Shown: one piece after another, positions 30,557 to 38,651 of the stretch | How positions within the stretch are numbered: position 1 is the stretch's first letter | How the letters are laid out: every line of letters begins with the position of its first letter | Assembly (NCBI RefSeq): GCF_900115905.1 | Contig: NZ_FOYD01000002.1 | Span: 62,001 to 126,000, forward strand | Length of the DNA: 64,000 nucleotides | Source of the DNA: Halopseudomonas formosensis | GTDB lineage: Bacteria; Pseudomonadota; Gammaproteobacteria; Pseudomonadales; Pseudomonadaceae | Reading direction: 5' to 3' | Translations under genes and position numbers: made by a program | The notes under the pieces: model-generated | The model's input: only the letters and a program-made list of their open reading frames with translations | The model's database searches: none | What the model was told of the DNA's origin: nothing

Positions 30557-31198
30557 TTACTCGGCGCTGGGACGGCGCTCCAGCACCTGGTCGATCAGGC
30601 CGTATTCAGCGGCCTCGGCGGCGCTCATGAAGCGGTCACGATCGGTATCCCGGGCAATCACGTCCAGCGGCTGGCCGGTGTGATGCGCGAGGATCTTGTT
30701 CAGGCGCTCGCGAATATACAGGATCTCGCGGGCATGGATCTCGATGTCCGACGCCTGACCCTGGAATCCGCCCAGCGGCTGGTGGATCATCACCCGCGAA
30801 TGTGGCAGCGCGAAGCGCTTGCCCTCGGCACCGCCGGCCAGCAGGAAGGCGCCCATGCTGCAGGCCTGACCGATGCACAGGGTGCTGACGTTAGGCTTGA
30901 TGAACTGCATGGTGTCGTAGATCGCCATGCCCGCCGTCACCGACCCGCCCGGTGAGTTGATGTACAGGTGGATGTCCTTGTCCGGGTTCTCCGACTCCAG
31001 GAACAGCAGCTGCGCCACGACCAGGTTGGCCATGTAGTCCTCGACCTGACCCACCAGGAAGATGACCCGCTCCTTGAGCAGACGCGAGTAGATATCGTAG
31101 GAACGCTCACCCCGGGCCGATTGCTCGACGACCATGGGGACCAGACCGCCAGCGGCCTTAATTTCCGGCGGAAAACCGGTATAGCTGTTATGAATCAT
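30557..31198 (-). CDS. clpP: ATP-dependent Clp protease, proteolytic subunit ClpP
   Basis: A 213-residue serine protease that forms the double-heptamer chamber. The catalytic Ser is in [11 protein letters not shown] (about residue 111), the His in [10 protein letters not shown] (about 136) and the Asp in [11 protein letters not shown] (about 185). [18 protein letters not shown] is the conserved oxyanion strand region. The first residues [20 protein letters not shown] would be a propeptide removed on assembly. It lies between tig and clpX, the standard order. Confidence 0.97.
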   Translation of the reverse strand: MIHNSYTGFPPEIKAAGGLVPMVVEQSARGERSYDIYSRLLKERVIFLVGQVEDYMANLVVAQLLFLESENPDKDIHLYINSPGGSVTAGMAIYDTMQFIKPNVSTLCIGQACSMGAFLLAGGAEGKRFALPHSRVMIHQPLGGFQGQASDIEIHAREILYIRERLNKILAHHTGQPLDVIARDTDRDRFMSAAEAAEYGLIDQVLERRPSAE

Positions 31199-31230
31199 GC
31201 TCTGCTGTCACTCCACTTTGCCTGTCGCGT

Positions 31231-31259
31231 AAACCCCGGGGCGCCGATGATCGGGGTTT
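31231..31259. terminator. Hairpin 1 between tig and clpP
   Basis: AAACCCCG and CGGGGTTT form an 8-bp stem around a 13-nt loop. With the perfect palindrome next to it (31272-31293), it probably reduces read-through from tig into clpP. Confidence 0.4.
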
Positions 31260-31271
31260 CCATAAACACAT

Positions 31272-31293
31272 GAGCCAGCCCTAGGGCTGGCTC
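31272..31293. terminator. Hairpin 2 between tig and clpP (perfect palindrome)
   Basis: A perfect 22-bp palindrome with GAGCCAGCCC and GGGCTGGCTC arms lies 27 bp past the tig stop. There is no long T-run on the minus strand. It could be the end of the tig mRNA or an operator upstream of clpP. Confidence 0.45.
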
Positions 31294-31319
31294 AGTGCAC
31301 TGCATCACTTCAGCAACGA

Positions 31320-32657
31320 TTATTCGTCTTCGCTGCCTTCTGCCGCCTCTTCCAGCTCAGGCTGGGCCGGCTTAACGGCCTCTTCATAGGAGACCTTCTT
31401 CTCAGTCACCTTGGCCTTCTGCAGGACAGTATCCACGACTTGCTCTTCCAGCACAACAGACTGGATCTCGGCCAGCTGCTGCTCGTTCTGCATGTACCAG
31501 TTGATCACCTGCTGCGGCTCCTGGTAGGCAGAGGCCAGCTCTTCCACCATGGCGCGGACGCGGTCCTCGTCAGGCTTGATCTCGTTCTGCTTGACGATCT
31601 CGGCGACGATCAGACCCAGGGTCACGCGACGCTTGGCCTGGTCCTCGAACAGCTCGGCCGGCAGCTGGCTGGGATCGAAGTTGGCACCGCCGAACTGCTG
31701 AACGGCCTGCTGACGCAGACGATCGATCTCGCTGCTGATCAGCGCCTTGGGCACTTCGACTTCGTTGGTCTTGAGCAGACCGTCCATTACCTGGGTCTTG
31801 GTCTTGCCCTTGATGGCCTGACGCAGCTCACGCTCCATGTTCTTGCGAACTTCGGCGCGGAAACCTTCCAGACCACCCTCTTCCACGCCGAAACGGGCGA
31901 AGAACTCGTCGTTCAGCTCGGGCAGCCTGGCCTCGGCGACTTCGTGGACCATGATTTCGAACTCGGCGGCCTTGCCGGCCAGATCCAGGTTCTGATAATC
32001 CTCGGGGAAGGTCACGCTGACAGTGCGGCTTTCACCGGCCTTGGCACCGACCAGACCGTCTTCGAAACCGGGGATCATGCGACCGGAACCCAGCACCAGC
32101 TTGGTATTGCTGGCGGTACCGCCGGCGAAGGCTTCACCATCAATACGACCGGTGAAGTCAATGGTCAGCTGATCGTCATTGGCAGCTTCGCGCTCCACGG
32201 CTTCGTAGCTGGTGTGCTGCTTGCGCAGGATTTCCAGCATGTTGTCCAGGTCGGCGTCGGTCACTTCGGACTCGATGCGCTCAACGGAGATCTGGGCGAA
32301 GTCGCCCAGGGTCACTTCCGGGTAAACCTCGAAAGTGGCGATGTACTCGAAGTCCTTGCCTTCACTCAGCTCCTTCGGCTCCACGCTCGGCGCGCCGGCG
32401 GGGTTCAGTTTTTCCTGAACGATGGCTTCATAGAAGGAAGACTGGATGACTTCACCGATGACTTCCTGACGTGCGGATGCACCGAAGCGCTTGCGAATGA
32501 CGCTCATCGGCACCTTGCCCGGACGGAAACCATCAATGCGCGCACGACGAGCAGTCTGCTGCAGGCGCTTGTTGACTTCGTTTTCGATGCGCTCGGCAGG
32601 AATGCCGACAGTCATGCGGCGCTCAAGACCGGAGATGGTTTCAACCGAAACTTGCAT
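31320..32657 (-). CDS. tig: Trigger factor (ribosome-bound chaperone, peptidyl-prolyl isomerase)
   Basis: A 445-residue chaperone that meets nascent chains at the ribosome exit. The N-terminal domain has [17 protein letters not shown] (about residues 44-60), the ribosome-docking loop. The FKBP-like domain covers about 150-245 with [19 protein letters not shown] and [15 protein letters not shown]. The C-terminal arms form the long helical cradle, ending with a very acidic tail ([12 protein letters not shown]). It leads the tig-clpP-clpX-lon series. Confidence 0.97.
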   Translation of the reverse strand: MQVSVETISGLERRMTVGIPAERIENEVNKRLQQTARRARIDGFRPGKVPMSVIRKRFGASARQEVIGEVIQSSFYEAIVQEKLNPAGAPSVEPKELSEGKDFEYIATFEVYPEVTLGDFAQISVERIESEVTDADLDNMLEILRKQHTSYEAVEREAANDDQLTIDFTGRIDGEAFAGGTASNTKLVLGSGRMIPGFEDGLVGAKAGESRTVSVTFPEDYQNLDLAGKAAEFEIMVHEVAEARLPELNDEFFARFGVEEGGLEGFRAEVRKNMERELRQAIKGKTKTQVMDGLLKTNEVEVPKALISSEIDRLRQQAVQQFGGANFDPSQLPAELFEDQAKRRVTLGLIVAEIVKQNEIKPDEDRVRAMVEELASAYQEPQQVINWYMQNEQQLAEIQSVVLEEQVVDTVLQKAKVTEKKVSYEEAVKPAQPELEEAAEGSEDE

Positions 32658-32711
32658 GTAGAGCCCTCGTTGAACAGACAGAGTATGTGAGTGATCAAAT
32701 AAAAGGCGAAC

Positions 32712-32741
32712 ATTCTAGAGGCTGATGACCTCTCCCCGCAA
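32712..32741 (-). promoter_or_regulatory. Putative sigma70 promoter of tig
   Basis: On the minus strand TTGCGG (32736-32741) and TAGAAT (32712-32717) are 18 bp apart, about 55 bp before the tig start. Confidence 0.5.
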
Positions 32742-32837
32742 GCCGGATTACCCACTATCACCTGCCACCTCGCTTTTTCCTTGAATCTTTCCCCTGCGCG
32801 CAGCTCGAAACAGATAGCCACCGCACAGGATACGACC

Positions 32838-34184
32838 ATGCAGACACTGACCCAGTACCAAGCCGATAAGACCGACATCCGCGCGCTGTACCAGAGTCTG
32901 CTGCACGCGCCCACGCACCACCTCAGCGAGGCGCGGCACTTCCTGCGCAGCCAGCTGCAGCTGACCGCCCCGCATCTGGCCGACCTGCCGGAAAGTCCCG
33001 CCAGGCTCGAGGCCCATATTCTGATGAACAACGCCCGCACCGCCCGGGCCTACCGGGAATACATCAAGGCCCGCCGCCAGGGCCAGCCCCGGCGCTTCTT
33101 CACCAATCGCGCCCATGCACTGTATTTCCTGCGCAACGTTGCTCCTACCAAGCTGGTCGATGGCGCCTGGCTGTACGGCGTGCTGCAACAGTGGCACGAC
33201 CCGCGCATGCATGACCTGGTGCGCACCTATCTGGAGGAGCTGGGCGATGGCGAGCCGGATCAGAACCATGTCCTCATCTATCGCGACCTCATCGCCCGCA
33301 AGGACATCCAGGACCTGGAATCCCTGCCGGACGACCGTTTCCTCCAGGGCACGCTGCAGCTGGCGCTGGGGCAGCTTGCCGGCGAATTCCTGCCGGAAAT
33401 CATCGGCTTCAATCTCGGCTACGAGCAACTTCCCCTGCACCTGCTGATCAGCACCTACGAGCTCACCGAGCTGGGTATCGATGCCCATTACTTCCGCCTG
33501 CATATCACCATCGACAACGCCTCCACAGGCCATGCACGACGGGCAGCCCGAGCGGTACTGGATAACCTCCCCAGCGAAGGGCAGCAGGCGTTCTGGCGCC
33601 GTGTACGTCAGGGCTATCAGCTCAACGAGCTGGGCGCCTCCTCCACCAGCGTGATCACCGAGTTCAACCTGGACCGGGAGCTTTGCCGCGTGCTGGAAGA
33701 CAAGGCGCGGGTAGCGCGGCACATGCACTCGGACTTCTGTCGCATCGACGGCCGCACCATCAATGAATGGCTCGACAGCAGCGGTCAGATCGCCGCCCTG
33801 CTGGATGCGCTGCAACAGAAAGGCTGGATCAAACGCCATCAGGACCCGGCCAATAGCCGTTTCTGGCGGCTGATCCAGAGCAATCGCGCGCCGATGTTCG
33901 GCGTCTTCAGTGATTATGAACTGCAGCTGCTGCACGACTGGATAGCCGGCGAATGGCTGGAAGAACAGCAATTGCGCATCACCGGCCGCCGCGGCTCACC
34001 CTCTCAGCAGGATCCGCTGGTGGAGGCCAGCCACAGGAATGAGGAAGTAGCACTGCAGAAAACCCTGGCGACCCTCCCCGAAGAAGAGCGCACCCGACAC
34101 CTCATCGAGCTCATGGCCCCGGCCCGGCATTTCACCCCTCAGGGCCTGGCTGCCACCCGTCTGTTCAGCCGGCGGCTGAGCTAG
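32838..34184 (+). CDS. Iron-containing redox enzyme, heme-oxygenase-like diiron (HDO) family, function unknown
   Basis: A 448-residue protein with no signal peptide. Residues about 110-245 look like the heme-oxygenase-like diiron oxidase fold: YLEELGDGEPDQNH (Glu and His, about 131-144), EFLPEIIGFNLGYE (about 183-196) and LHITIDNASTGHARRAA (His222, Asp226, His232). These are the spaced His/Glu/Asp residues expected of a two-iron centre. The C-terminal 200 residues form a second region I do not recognise, with SGQIAALLDALQQKGWIKR resembling a winged-helix segment. Relatives oxidise fatty acids or amino acids, but no substrate can be assigned here. The ATG at 32838 follows AGGA; the frame opens 19 codons earlier. 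Its stop overlaps the convergent YqaA-type gene. Confidence 0.65.
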   Translation: MQTLTQYQADKTDIRALYQSLLHAPTHHLSEARHFLRSQLQLTAPHLADLPESPARLEAHILMNNARTARAYREYIKARRQGQPRRFFTNRAHALYFLRNVAPTKLVDGAWLYGVLQQWHDPRMHDLVRTYLEELGDGEPDQNHVLIYRDLIARKDIQDLESLPDDRFLQGTLQLALGQLAGEFLPEIIGFNLGYEQLPLHLLISTYELTELGIDAHYFRLHITIDNASTGHARRAARAVLDNLPSEGQQAFWRRVRQGYQLNELGASSTSVITEFNLDRELCRVLEDKARVARHMHSDFCRIDGRTINEWLDSSGQIAALLDALQQKGWIKRHQDPANSRFWRLIQSNRAPMFGVFSDYELQLLHDWIAGEWLEEQQLRITGRRGSPSQQDPLVEASHRNEEVALQKTLATLPEEERTRHLIELMAPARHFTPQGLAATRLFSRRLS

Positions 34185-34618
34185 AGCCAGCGCAGGGTCG
34201 CGGCGGCAAGCAGCAGGTAGCGCCCACCCTTGGCCAGGGTCACCAGCAGCAGGAAGCGCCACAGCGGCTCGCGCATGACCCCGGCAACCAGGGTCAGCGG
34301 GTCGCCGACAAGGGGCATCCAGCTCAGCAGCAGGGACCAGTAGCCATAGCGCTGATAGGCTCCGCGCGCCCGCTCAAGCTGCGGTGCTGACACCGGAAAC
34401 CACCGCCTGCCCTGCCAGCGCAGCAGATAGCGCCCCAGCCACCAGTTCACCAGCGAGCCGAGGACATTGCCCGCCGTGGCGACCACCAGCAGGGCAAGCA
34501 CGCTGGCCGGACCCGCCATCAGCAGACTGACAAGCACCAGCTCCGACTGCAGCGGAAGCAGGGTCGCAGCGACCAGAGCGGAGCTGAACAAAAGGAAATA
34601 GCCGGACAGCGACCACAT
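34181..34618 (-). CDS. YqaA/DedA-like small membrane protein
   Basis: A 145-residue inner-membrane protein with about four hydrophobic segments. The loop GNVLGSLVNWWLGRYLLRW and the later YGYWSLLLSWMPLVGDPLTLVAGVM are typical of the YqaA branch of the DedA/SNARE-associated family. Relatives act in lipid or small-molecule handling across the membrane; the role of YqaA proteins is not settled. The ATG at 34618 is used; a TTG three codons earlier is possible. Its stop codon overlaps that of the convergent HDO gene within CTAG. Confidence 0.8.
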   Translation of the reverse strand: MWSLSGYFLLFSSALVAATLLPLQSELVLVSLLMAGPASVLALLVVATAGNVLGSLVNWWLGRYLLRWQGRRWFPVSAPQLERARGAYQRYGYWSLLLSWMPLVGDPLTLVAGVMREPLWRFLLLVTLAKGGRYLLLAAATLRWL

Positions 34619-34680
34619 CTCAGGCAATCCCGGGAGAGTCTGTTGAAGGCGGGGGACAACCGGGGGAAAATCGAATCAGA

Positions 34681-34765
34681 TGGTGCGGACGGAGAGACTC
34701 GAACTCTCACACCTCGCGGCGCCAGAACCTAAATCTGGTGTGTCTACCAATTCCACCACGTCCGC
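34681..34765 (-). tRNA. tRNA-Leu (UAG anticodon)
   Basis: An 85-nt gene with acceptor arms GCGGACG/CGTCCGC, a long variable arm, T-loop GTTCGAGTC and encoded CCA. The anticodon stem CCAGA/TCTGG encloses TTTAGGT, giving anticodon TAG, read for CUN leucine codons. The variable stem-loop confirms class II Leu. Confidence 0.95.
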
Positions 34766-34782
34766 CAATCTGGTGCAGATAC

Positions 34783-34810
34783 AAAAACGCCAGGCAGTGC
34801 CTGGCGTTTT
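34783..34810 (-). terminator. Terminator-like hairpin between tRNA-His and tRNA-Leu
   Basis: On the minus strand AAAACGCCAGG and CCTGGCGTTTT form a strong stem followed by another T. It lies after tRNA-His and only 18 bp before tRNA-Leu. It has the form of an intrinsic terminator inside the tRNA cluster. Confidence 0.7.
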
Positions 34811-34819
34811 CGCTGAAAA

Positions 34820-34895
34820 TGGGGTGGACGATGGGGATCGAACCCACGACACCAGGAGCCACAATCCTGTGCTCTACCAACTGAGCTACGCCCAC
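34820..34895 (-). tRNA. tRNA-His (GUG anticodon)
   Basis: A 76-nt gene with encoded CCA. Acceptor arms are GTGGGCG/CGTCCAC with discriminator C, and the preceding G at 34896 supplies the extra -1 G specific to tRNA-His. The anticodon loop TTGTGGC within CAGGA/TCCTG gives GTG. Confidence 0.96.
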
Positions 34896-34966
34896 CATCA
34901 CAGCTTGCTACACTATCACAACTCAGCCCGATTTCATTACAACTTCGAAGACCTGACCATGCATGC

Positions 34967-35043
34967 TGGCACGCCCGGCAGGATTCGAACCTGCGACCAC
35001 CCGCTTAGAAGGCGGGTGCTCTATCCAGCTGAGCTACGGGCGC
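34967..35043 (-). tRNA. tRNA-Arg (UCU anticodon)
   Basis: A 77-nt gene with acceptor GCGCCCG/CGGGCGT, T-loop GTTCGAATC and encoded CCA. The anticodon loop CTTCTAA within CCCGC/GCGGG gives TCT, for AGA/AGG arginine codons, which are rare in this GC-rich genome. It is first in the tRNA transcript. Confidence 0.96.
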
Positions 35044-35132
35044 CGTATGCACATATTCAATCCCGAAGGCCTGAAATGCTGGAGCCTTATCGCCTTCCAA
35101 ACCGACTTCGTTGTGTTTGTGAAGCGGGGCGA

Positions 35133-35161
35133 ATAATACTCAGCCCCCACCCTGCCGTCAA
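35133..35161 (-). promoter_or_regulatory. Promoter of the tRNA cluster
   Basis: On the minus strand TTGACG (35156-35161) and TATTAT (35133-35138) are 17 bp apart. The bases after the -10 are GC-rich (TCGCCCCGC), the kind of discriminator seen at stringently controlled tRNA promoters. It lies about 90 bp upstream of tRNA-Arg. Confidence 0.75.
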
Positions 35162-35282
35162 CGCCCGAATCACTTTTTTTTCAAATATTTGAGTAGCTTA
35201 AGCATCCGGCGCCCCATGGTCTTTTGCCAAGGCCCCGTCGCATGCGACAATCAGCGAATTCCACGCACTTCCCAGGAACGTC

Positions 35283-36137
35283 ATGAAAGCCCAATTGATC
35301 GATGGCAAGAAGATTGCCGCCAATCTCCGGCGTGAAATCGCCGACAAGGTAAACCAGCGCAAGCAGCAAGGGCTGCGCATCCCGGGTCTGGCCGTCATTC
35401 TGGTCGGCAACGATCCCGCTTCCGAAGTCTATGTCTCTCACAAGCGCAAGGACTGTGAAGAGGTGGGCTTCATCTCCCTTTCCCACGACCTGCCCGCCGA
35501 CACCACTCAGGAAGAGCTGCTGGCGCTGATCGATCGGCTCAATGATGACCCGACCGTCGACGGCATCCTGGTACAGCTGCCGTTGCCCGCCCACCTGGAC
35601 TCCTCCCAGCTGCTCGAGCGCATTCGCCCGGACAAGGACGTGGACGGCTTTCATCCCTATAACATCGGACGCCTGGCCCAGCGGGTGCCCCTGCTGCGCC
35701 CCTGCACTCCCCTGGGCATCATCCGTCTGCTCAAGAGCACCGGCGTCAGCCCCTACGGACTGAACGCCACCGTGGTCGGCGCCTCCAACATCGTCGGCCG
35801 CCCCATGGCCCTCGAGCTGCTGCTGGCCGGCTGCACCACCACAGTCGCACACCGCTTCACCCGTGATCTGGAAGAGCACGTACGCCGCTCGGATCTGGTG
35901 GTGGTCGCCGTGGGCAAGCCTGGCCTGGTCAAGGGCGAGTGGATCAAGCCCGGAGCCATCGTTATCGACGTGGGCATCAACCGCATGGAAGACGGACGCC
36001 TGCAGGGCGACGTGGACTTCGAAAGCGCGGCGGAACGGGCCGCATGGATCACCCCGGTCCCCGGTGGCGTCGGCCCCATGACCCGGGCCTGCCTGCTGGA
36101 GAATACCCTCATCGCCTGCGAGAAACTGCACGACTGA
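35283..36137 (+). CDS. folD: Bifunctional methylene-tetrahydrofolate dehydrogenase / cyclohydrolase
   Basis: A 284-residue enzyme that oxidises 5,10-methylene-THF with NADP and hydrolyses the product to 10-formyl-THF, supplying one-carbon units for purines. [16 protein letters not shown] near residue 50 holds the conserved catalytic Lys, [13 protein letters not shown] near 95-107 is the folate loop, and the nucleotide site is [17 protein letters not shown] near 162-178. [18 protein letters not shown] is the second signature. AGGA precedes the ATG. It neighbours the tRNA cluster as in Pseudomonas. Confidence 0.97.
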   Translation: MKAQLIDGKKIAANLRREIADKVNQRKQQGLRIPGLAVILVGNDPASEVYVSHKRKDCEEVGFISLSHDLPADTTQEELLALIDRLNDDPTVDGILVQLPLPAHLDSSQLLERIRPDKDVDGFHPYNIGRLAQRVPLLRPCTPLGIIRLLKSTGVSPYGLNATVVGASNIVGRPMALELLLAGCTTTVAHRFTRDLEEHVRRSDLVVVAVGKPGLVKGEWIKPGAIVIDVGINRMEDGRLQGDVDFESAAERAAWITPVPGGVGPMTRACLLENTLIACEKLHD

Positions 36138-36153
36138 GGATGAATGAAAGAGT

Positions 36154-36175
36154 GCAGCCGGCATCAGCCGGCTGC
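36154..36175. terminator. Hairpin between folD and the SDR gene
   Basis: GCAGCCGGC and GCCGGCTGC make a perfect 9-bp stem with a 4-nt loop in the gap between two convergent genes. It could serve both strands; T-runs are weak. Confidence 0.55.
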
Positions 36176-36185
36176 CTTCGCAGAG

Positions 36186-36974
36186 TCAGAGACTGGCGGT
36201 CGCGCCGCCATCCACCGGCAGATTGATCCCATTGATATAAGCCGCCGCAGGCGAGGCAAGAAAGCCCACCGCATTGGCGAACTCCTCCGGCTCGGCAAAC
36301 CGCCGGATCGGCAGCTCCAGCATCATCTCCTTCTCGATCTCCTCCTCGCTCCGGCCAGCCACCTGGGCGCGATGCCTCATCAGGCTTTCCAGCCGTGCCG
36401 TGCGGGTCAGACCGGGCAGCACGTTATTCACCGTAATACCATCGGCCGCCAGCTCCCGTGACAGGGTCTTGGCCCAGTTGGCCATGGCTGCACGAATGCT
36501 GTTGGATACTCCAAGATTGGCAATCGGCGTCTTCACCGAGGTGGACAATACATTGATGATGCGCCCGTAACCCAGCTCGCGCATGCCCGGCAACAGCAGC
36601 TGCAGTATCACCTGACTGCCCGGCAGGTGCTGGCTGAATGCGTGGACGAATTCCTGCGGCGACGCCAGATGGGCCGGCCCCGGCGCCGGGCCGCCGGTAT
36701 TGTTGACCCAGACGGAAATCGGGCCGCCATCGGCAAGACAGGCCTGCAGCTCGGTCGACAGATGCGGCAGGTCGCCCGAGTCGGCCTTGATGAAGCTGTG
36801 CTTCTGGCCCTCGGTGGTCGGCAACTGCCTGATCAGTTCGGCGAGTTTGTCTTCATTGCGGGCCAGGGCTATGACCTCCGCCCCCTGTCTCGCCAACTGC
36901 CAGGCACAGGCAGCGCCCAGGCCCTGGCTGGCTCCGCCGATCAGTGCACGTTTACCTGCGAGATTCAGATTCAT
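36186..36974 (-). CDS. SDR-family oxidoreductase-like protein lacking the YxxxK catalytic pair
   Basis: A 262-residue short-chain dehydrogenase/reductase. The nucleotide-binding GGASQGLGAACAWQLA (about residues 13-28), VNNTGGPAPG and GRIINVLSTSV segments are normal, and the C-terminus (YINGINLPVDGGATASL) is FabG-like. The usual catalytic Tyr-x-x-x-Lys is replaced: aligned after the Ser of VLSTSV, the region reads LGVSNSIRAAM, with Ser and Arg in place of Tyr and Lys. A similar substitution occurs in a subfamily of SDRs annotated as 3-oxoacyl-ACP reductases. It may bind NAD(P) without classical catalysis. GGAG precedes the ATG. Substrate unknown. Confidence 0.8.
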   Translation of the reverse strand: MNLNLAGKRALIGGASQGLGAACAWQLARQGAEVIALARNEDKLAELIRQLPTTEGQKHSFIKADSGDLPHLSTELQACLADGGPISVWVNNTGGPAPGPAHLASPQEFVHAFSQHLPGSQVILQLLLPGMRELGYGRIINVLSTSVKTPIANLGVSNSIRAAMANWAKTLSRELAADGITVNNVLPGLTRTARLESLMRHRAQVAGRSEEEIEKEMMLELPIRRFAEPEEFANAVGFLASPAAAYINGINLPVDGGATASL

Positions 36975-37033
36975 CGTTGACTCCAGTCAATGTAGGTTCG
37001 GGTGAGTCCGGGTCTGATAATCATAGCGCTTTC

Positions 37034-37062
37034 ATTCGACAGCAAGATAACGACTGCCATAC
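37034..37062 (+). promoter_or_regulatory. Putative promoter of katA
   Basis: TTCGAC (37034-37039) and CATACT (37057-37062) are 17 bp apart, about 65 bp before the start. Modest match; oxidative-stress control is possible but no OxyR site was identified. Confidence 0.35.
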
Positions 37063-37126
37063 TTACCGCTACGCTTGATGGTCTGCCACACAACCCCAGT
37101 GCGGCGGTGCTCGTCCAAGGAGAACG

Positions 37127-38590
37127 ATGATGACAGATAAGCCAAAACTGACAACCGTAGCCGGCGCACCGGTCAGTGATAACCAGGACTCGGCCACCGC
37201 TGGCAAGCGCGGGCCAATGCTGCTGCAGGACGTGTGGTTCCTGGAGAAGCTCGCCCATTTCGACCGCGAGGTGATTCCCGAGCGCCGCATGCACGCCAAG
37301 GGCTCGGGCGCCTTCGGCGAGTTCGTCGTCACCCATGACATCACCCGGTACACCAAGGCCGCGCTGTTCTCCCGGATCGGCAAGCGCACTCCCCTGTTCG
37401 CCCGCTTCTCCACCGTCGCCGGTGAGCGGGGTGCGGCGGACGCGGAGCGCGACATCCGCGGTTTTGCTCTGAAGTTCTACACCGAGCAGGGCAACTGGGA
37501 CATGGTCGGCAACAACACGCCGGTGTTCTTCTTCCGCGACCCGCTGAAGTTTCCCGACCTCAACCACGCCGTCAAGCGCGATCCGCGCACCAACATGCGC
37601 AGCGCCAACAACAACTGGGACTTCTGGACCAGCCTGCCCGAGGCATTGCATCAGGTCACCATCGTCATGAGCGACCGCGGCATCCCCGACGGCTACCGGC
37701 ACATGCACGGCTTCGGCTCCCATACCTACAGCTTCATCAGTGCTGATAACCGGCGCTACTGGGTCAAATTCCACTTCAAGACCCAGCAGGGCATCAAGAA
37801 CCTCACCGACGAACAGGCCGCCGCCATCGTCGCCAACGACCGGGAAAGCTCCCAGCGCGACCTCTACGAAGCCATCGAACGCAAGGACTTCCCCCGCTGG
37901 ACCATGTACGTACAGATCATGCCGGAGGCAGAGGCGGCCACCTACCGCTTCCACCCCTTCGATCTGACCAAGGTCTGGTCGAAGAAGGACTACCCGCTGA
38001 TCGAGGTCGGCTACTTCGAACTCAATCGCAATCCGGATAACTACTTCCAGGACGTGGAGCAGGCCGCCTTCACTCCGGCCAACGTGGTCCCCGGCATCAG
38101 CTTCTCGCCTGACCGCATGCTGCAGGGCCGGCTGTTCTCCTACGGGGACGCACAGCGCTACCGCCTCGGTGTGAACCACCATCAGATCCCGGTGAACGCA
38201 CCGCGCTGCCCAATACACAGCTTCCATCGTGACGGCCAGATGCGGGTCGACGGCAATCAGGGCAGCCGCCTGCATTACGAGCCCAACAGCTACGGCGAGT
38301 GGCAGGAGCAGCCGGACTTCAGCGAGCCGCCGCTGGCGCTGGAAGGCGCGGCCGACCGCTATGACTTCCGCGCCGATGACAGCGACTACTTCACCCAGCC
38401 CGGCGACCTGTTCCGCCTGCTGCCCGCCGACGAGCAGGAGCGTCTGTTTGCCAATACCGCGCGGGCCATGCAGGGCGCGGAACGCCACATCATGATCCGC
38501 CACGCCCGCCACTGCGCACTGGCAGACCCGGCCTACGGCGCTGGGATCGCTCGCGCCCTGGGGCTGACCGAGGCAGAACTGAAGGGCTGA
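37127..38590 (+). CDS. katA: Monofunctional heme catalase (clade 3, small subunit)
   Basis: A 487-residue catalase that converts hydrogen peroxide to water and oxygen. [20 protein letters not shown] holds the catalytic His (about residue 55), [17 protein letters not shown] contains the catalytic Asn (about 128), and [15 protein letters not shown] holds the heme-ligand Tyr (about 338). [10 protein letters not shown] and the NADPH-site region are present. The length is that of small-subunit clade-3 enzymes. AAGGAG precedes two adjacent ATGs (37127, 37130); the second is the better spaced. No signal peptide, so cytoplasmic. A bidirectional terminator follows. Confidence 0.94.
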   Translation: MMTDKPKLTTVAGAPVSDNQDSATAGKRGPMLLQDVWFLEKLAHFDREVIPERRMHAKGSGAFGEFVVTHDITRYTKAALFSRIGKRTPLFARFSTVAGERGAADAERDIRGFALKFYTEQGNWDMVGNNTPVFFFRDPLKFPDLNHAVKRDPRTNMRSANNNWDFWTSLPEALHQVTIVMSDRGIPDGYRHMHGFGSHTYSFISADNRRYWVKFHFKTQQGIKNLTDEQAAAIVANDRESSQRDLYEAIERKDFPRWTMYVQIMPEAEAATYRFHPFDLTKVWSKKDYPLIEVGYFELNRNPDNYFQDVEQAAFTPANVVPGISFSPDRMLQGRLFSYGDAQRYRLGVNHHQIPVNAPRCPIHSFHRDGQMRVDGNQGSRLHYEPNSYGEWQEQPDFSEPPLALEGAADRYDFRADDSDYFTQPGDLFRLLPADEQERLFANTARAMQGAERHIMIRHARHCALADPAYGAGIARALGLTEAELKG

Positions 38591-38603
38591 ACAGGGCAAT
38601 GAC

Positions 38604-38638
38604 AAAAGCCCCGCCGGGGAGACCCGGCGGGGCTTTTT
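38604..38638. terminator. Bidirectional intrinsic terminator between katA and prpF
   Basis: AAAAGCCCCGCCGGG and CCCGGCGGGGCTTTT form a long perfect stem with a GAGA loop and T/A tracts on both sides. It serves the convergent katA and prpF ends. Confidence 0.9.
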
Positions 38639-38651
38639 CGCTGGCGCGACC

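Noticed and set aside
34681-35043. tRNA cluster as an integration site with att repeats
   Set aside because: All three tRNA genes are complete, and no integrase or repeated tRNA 3' end was seen in the flanks.
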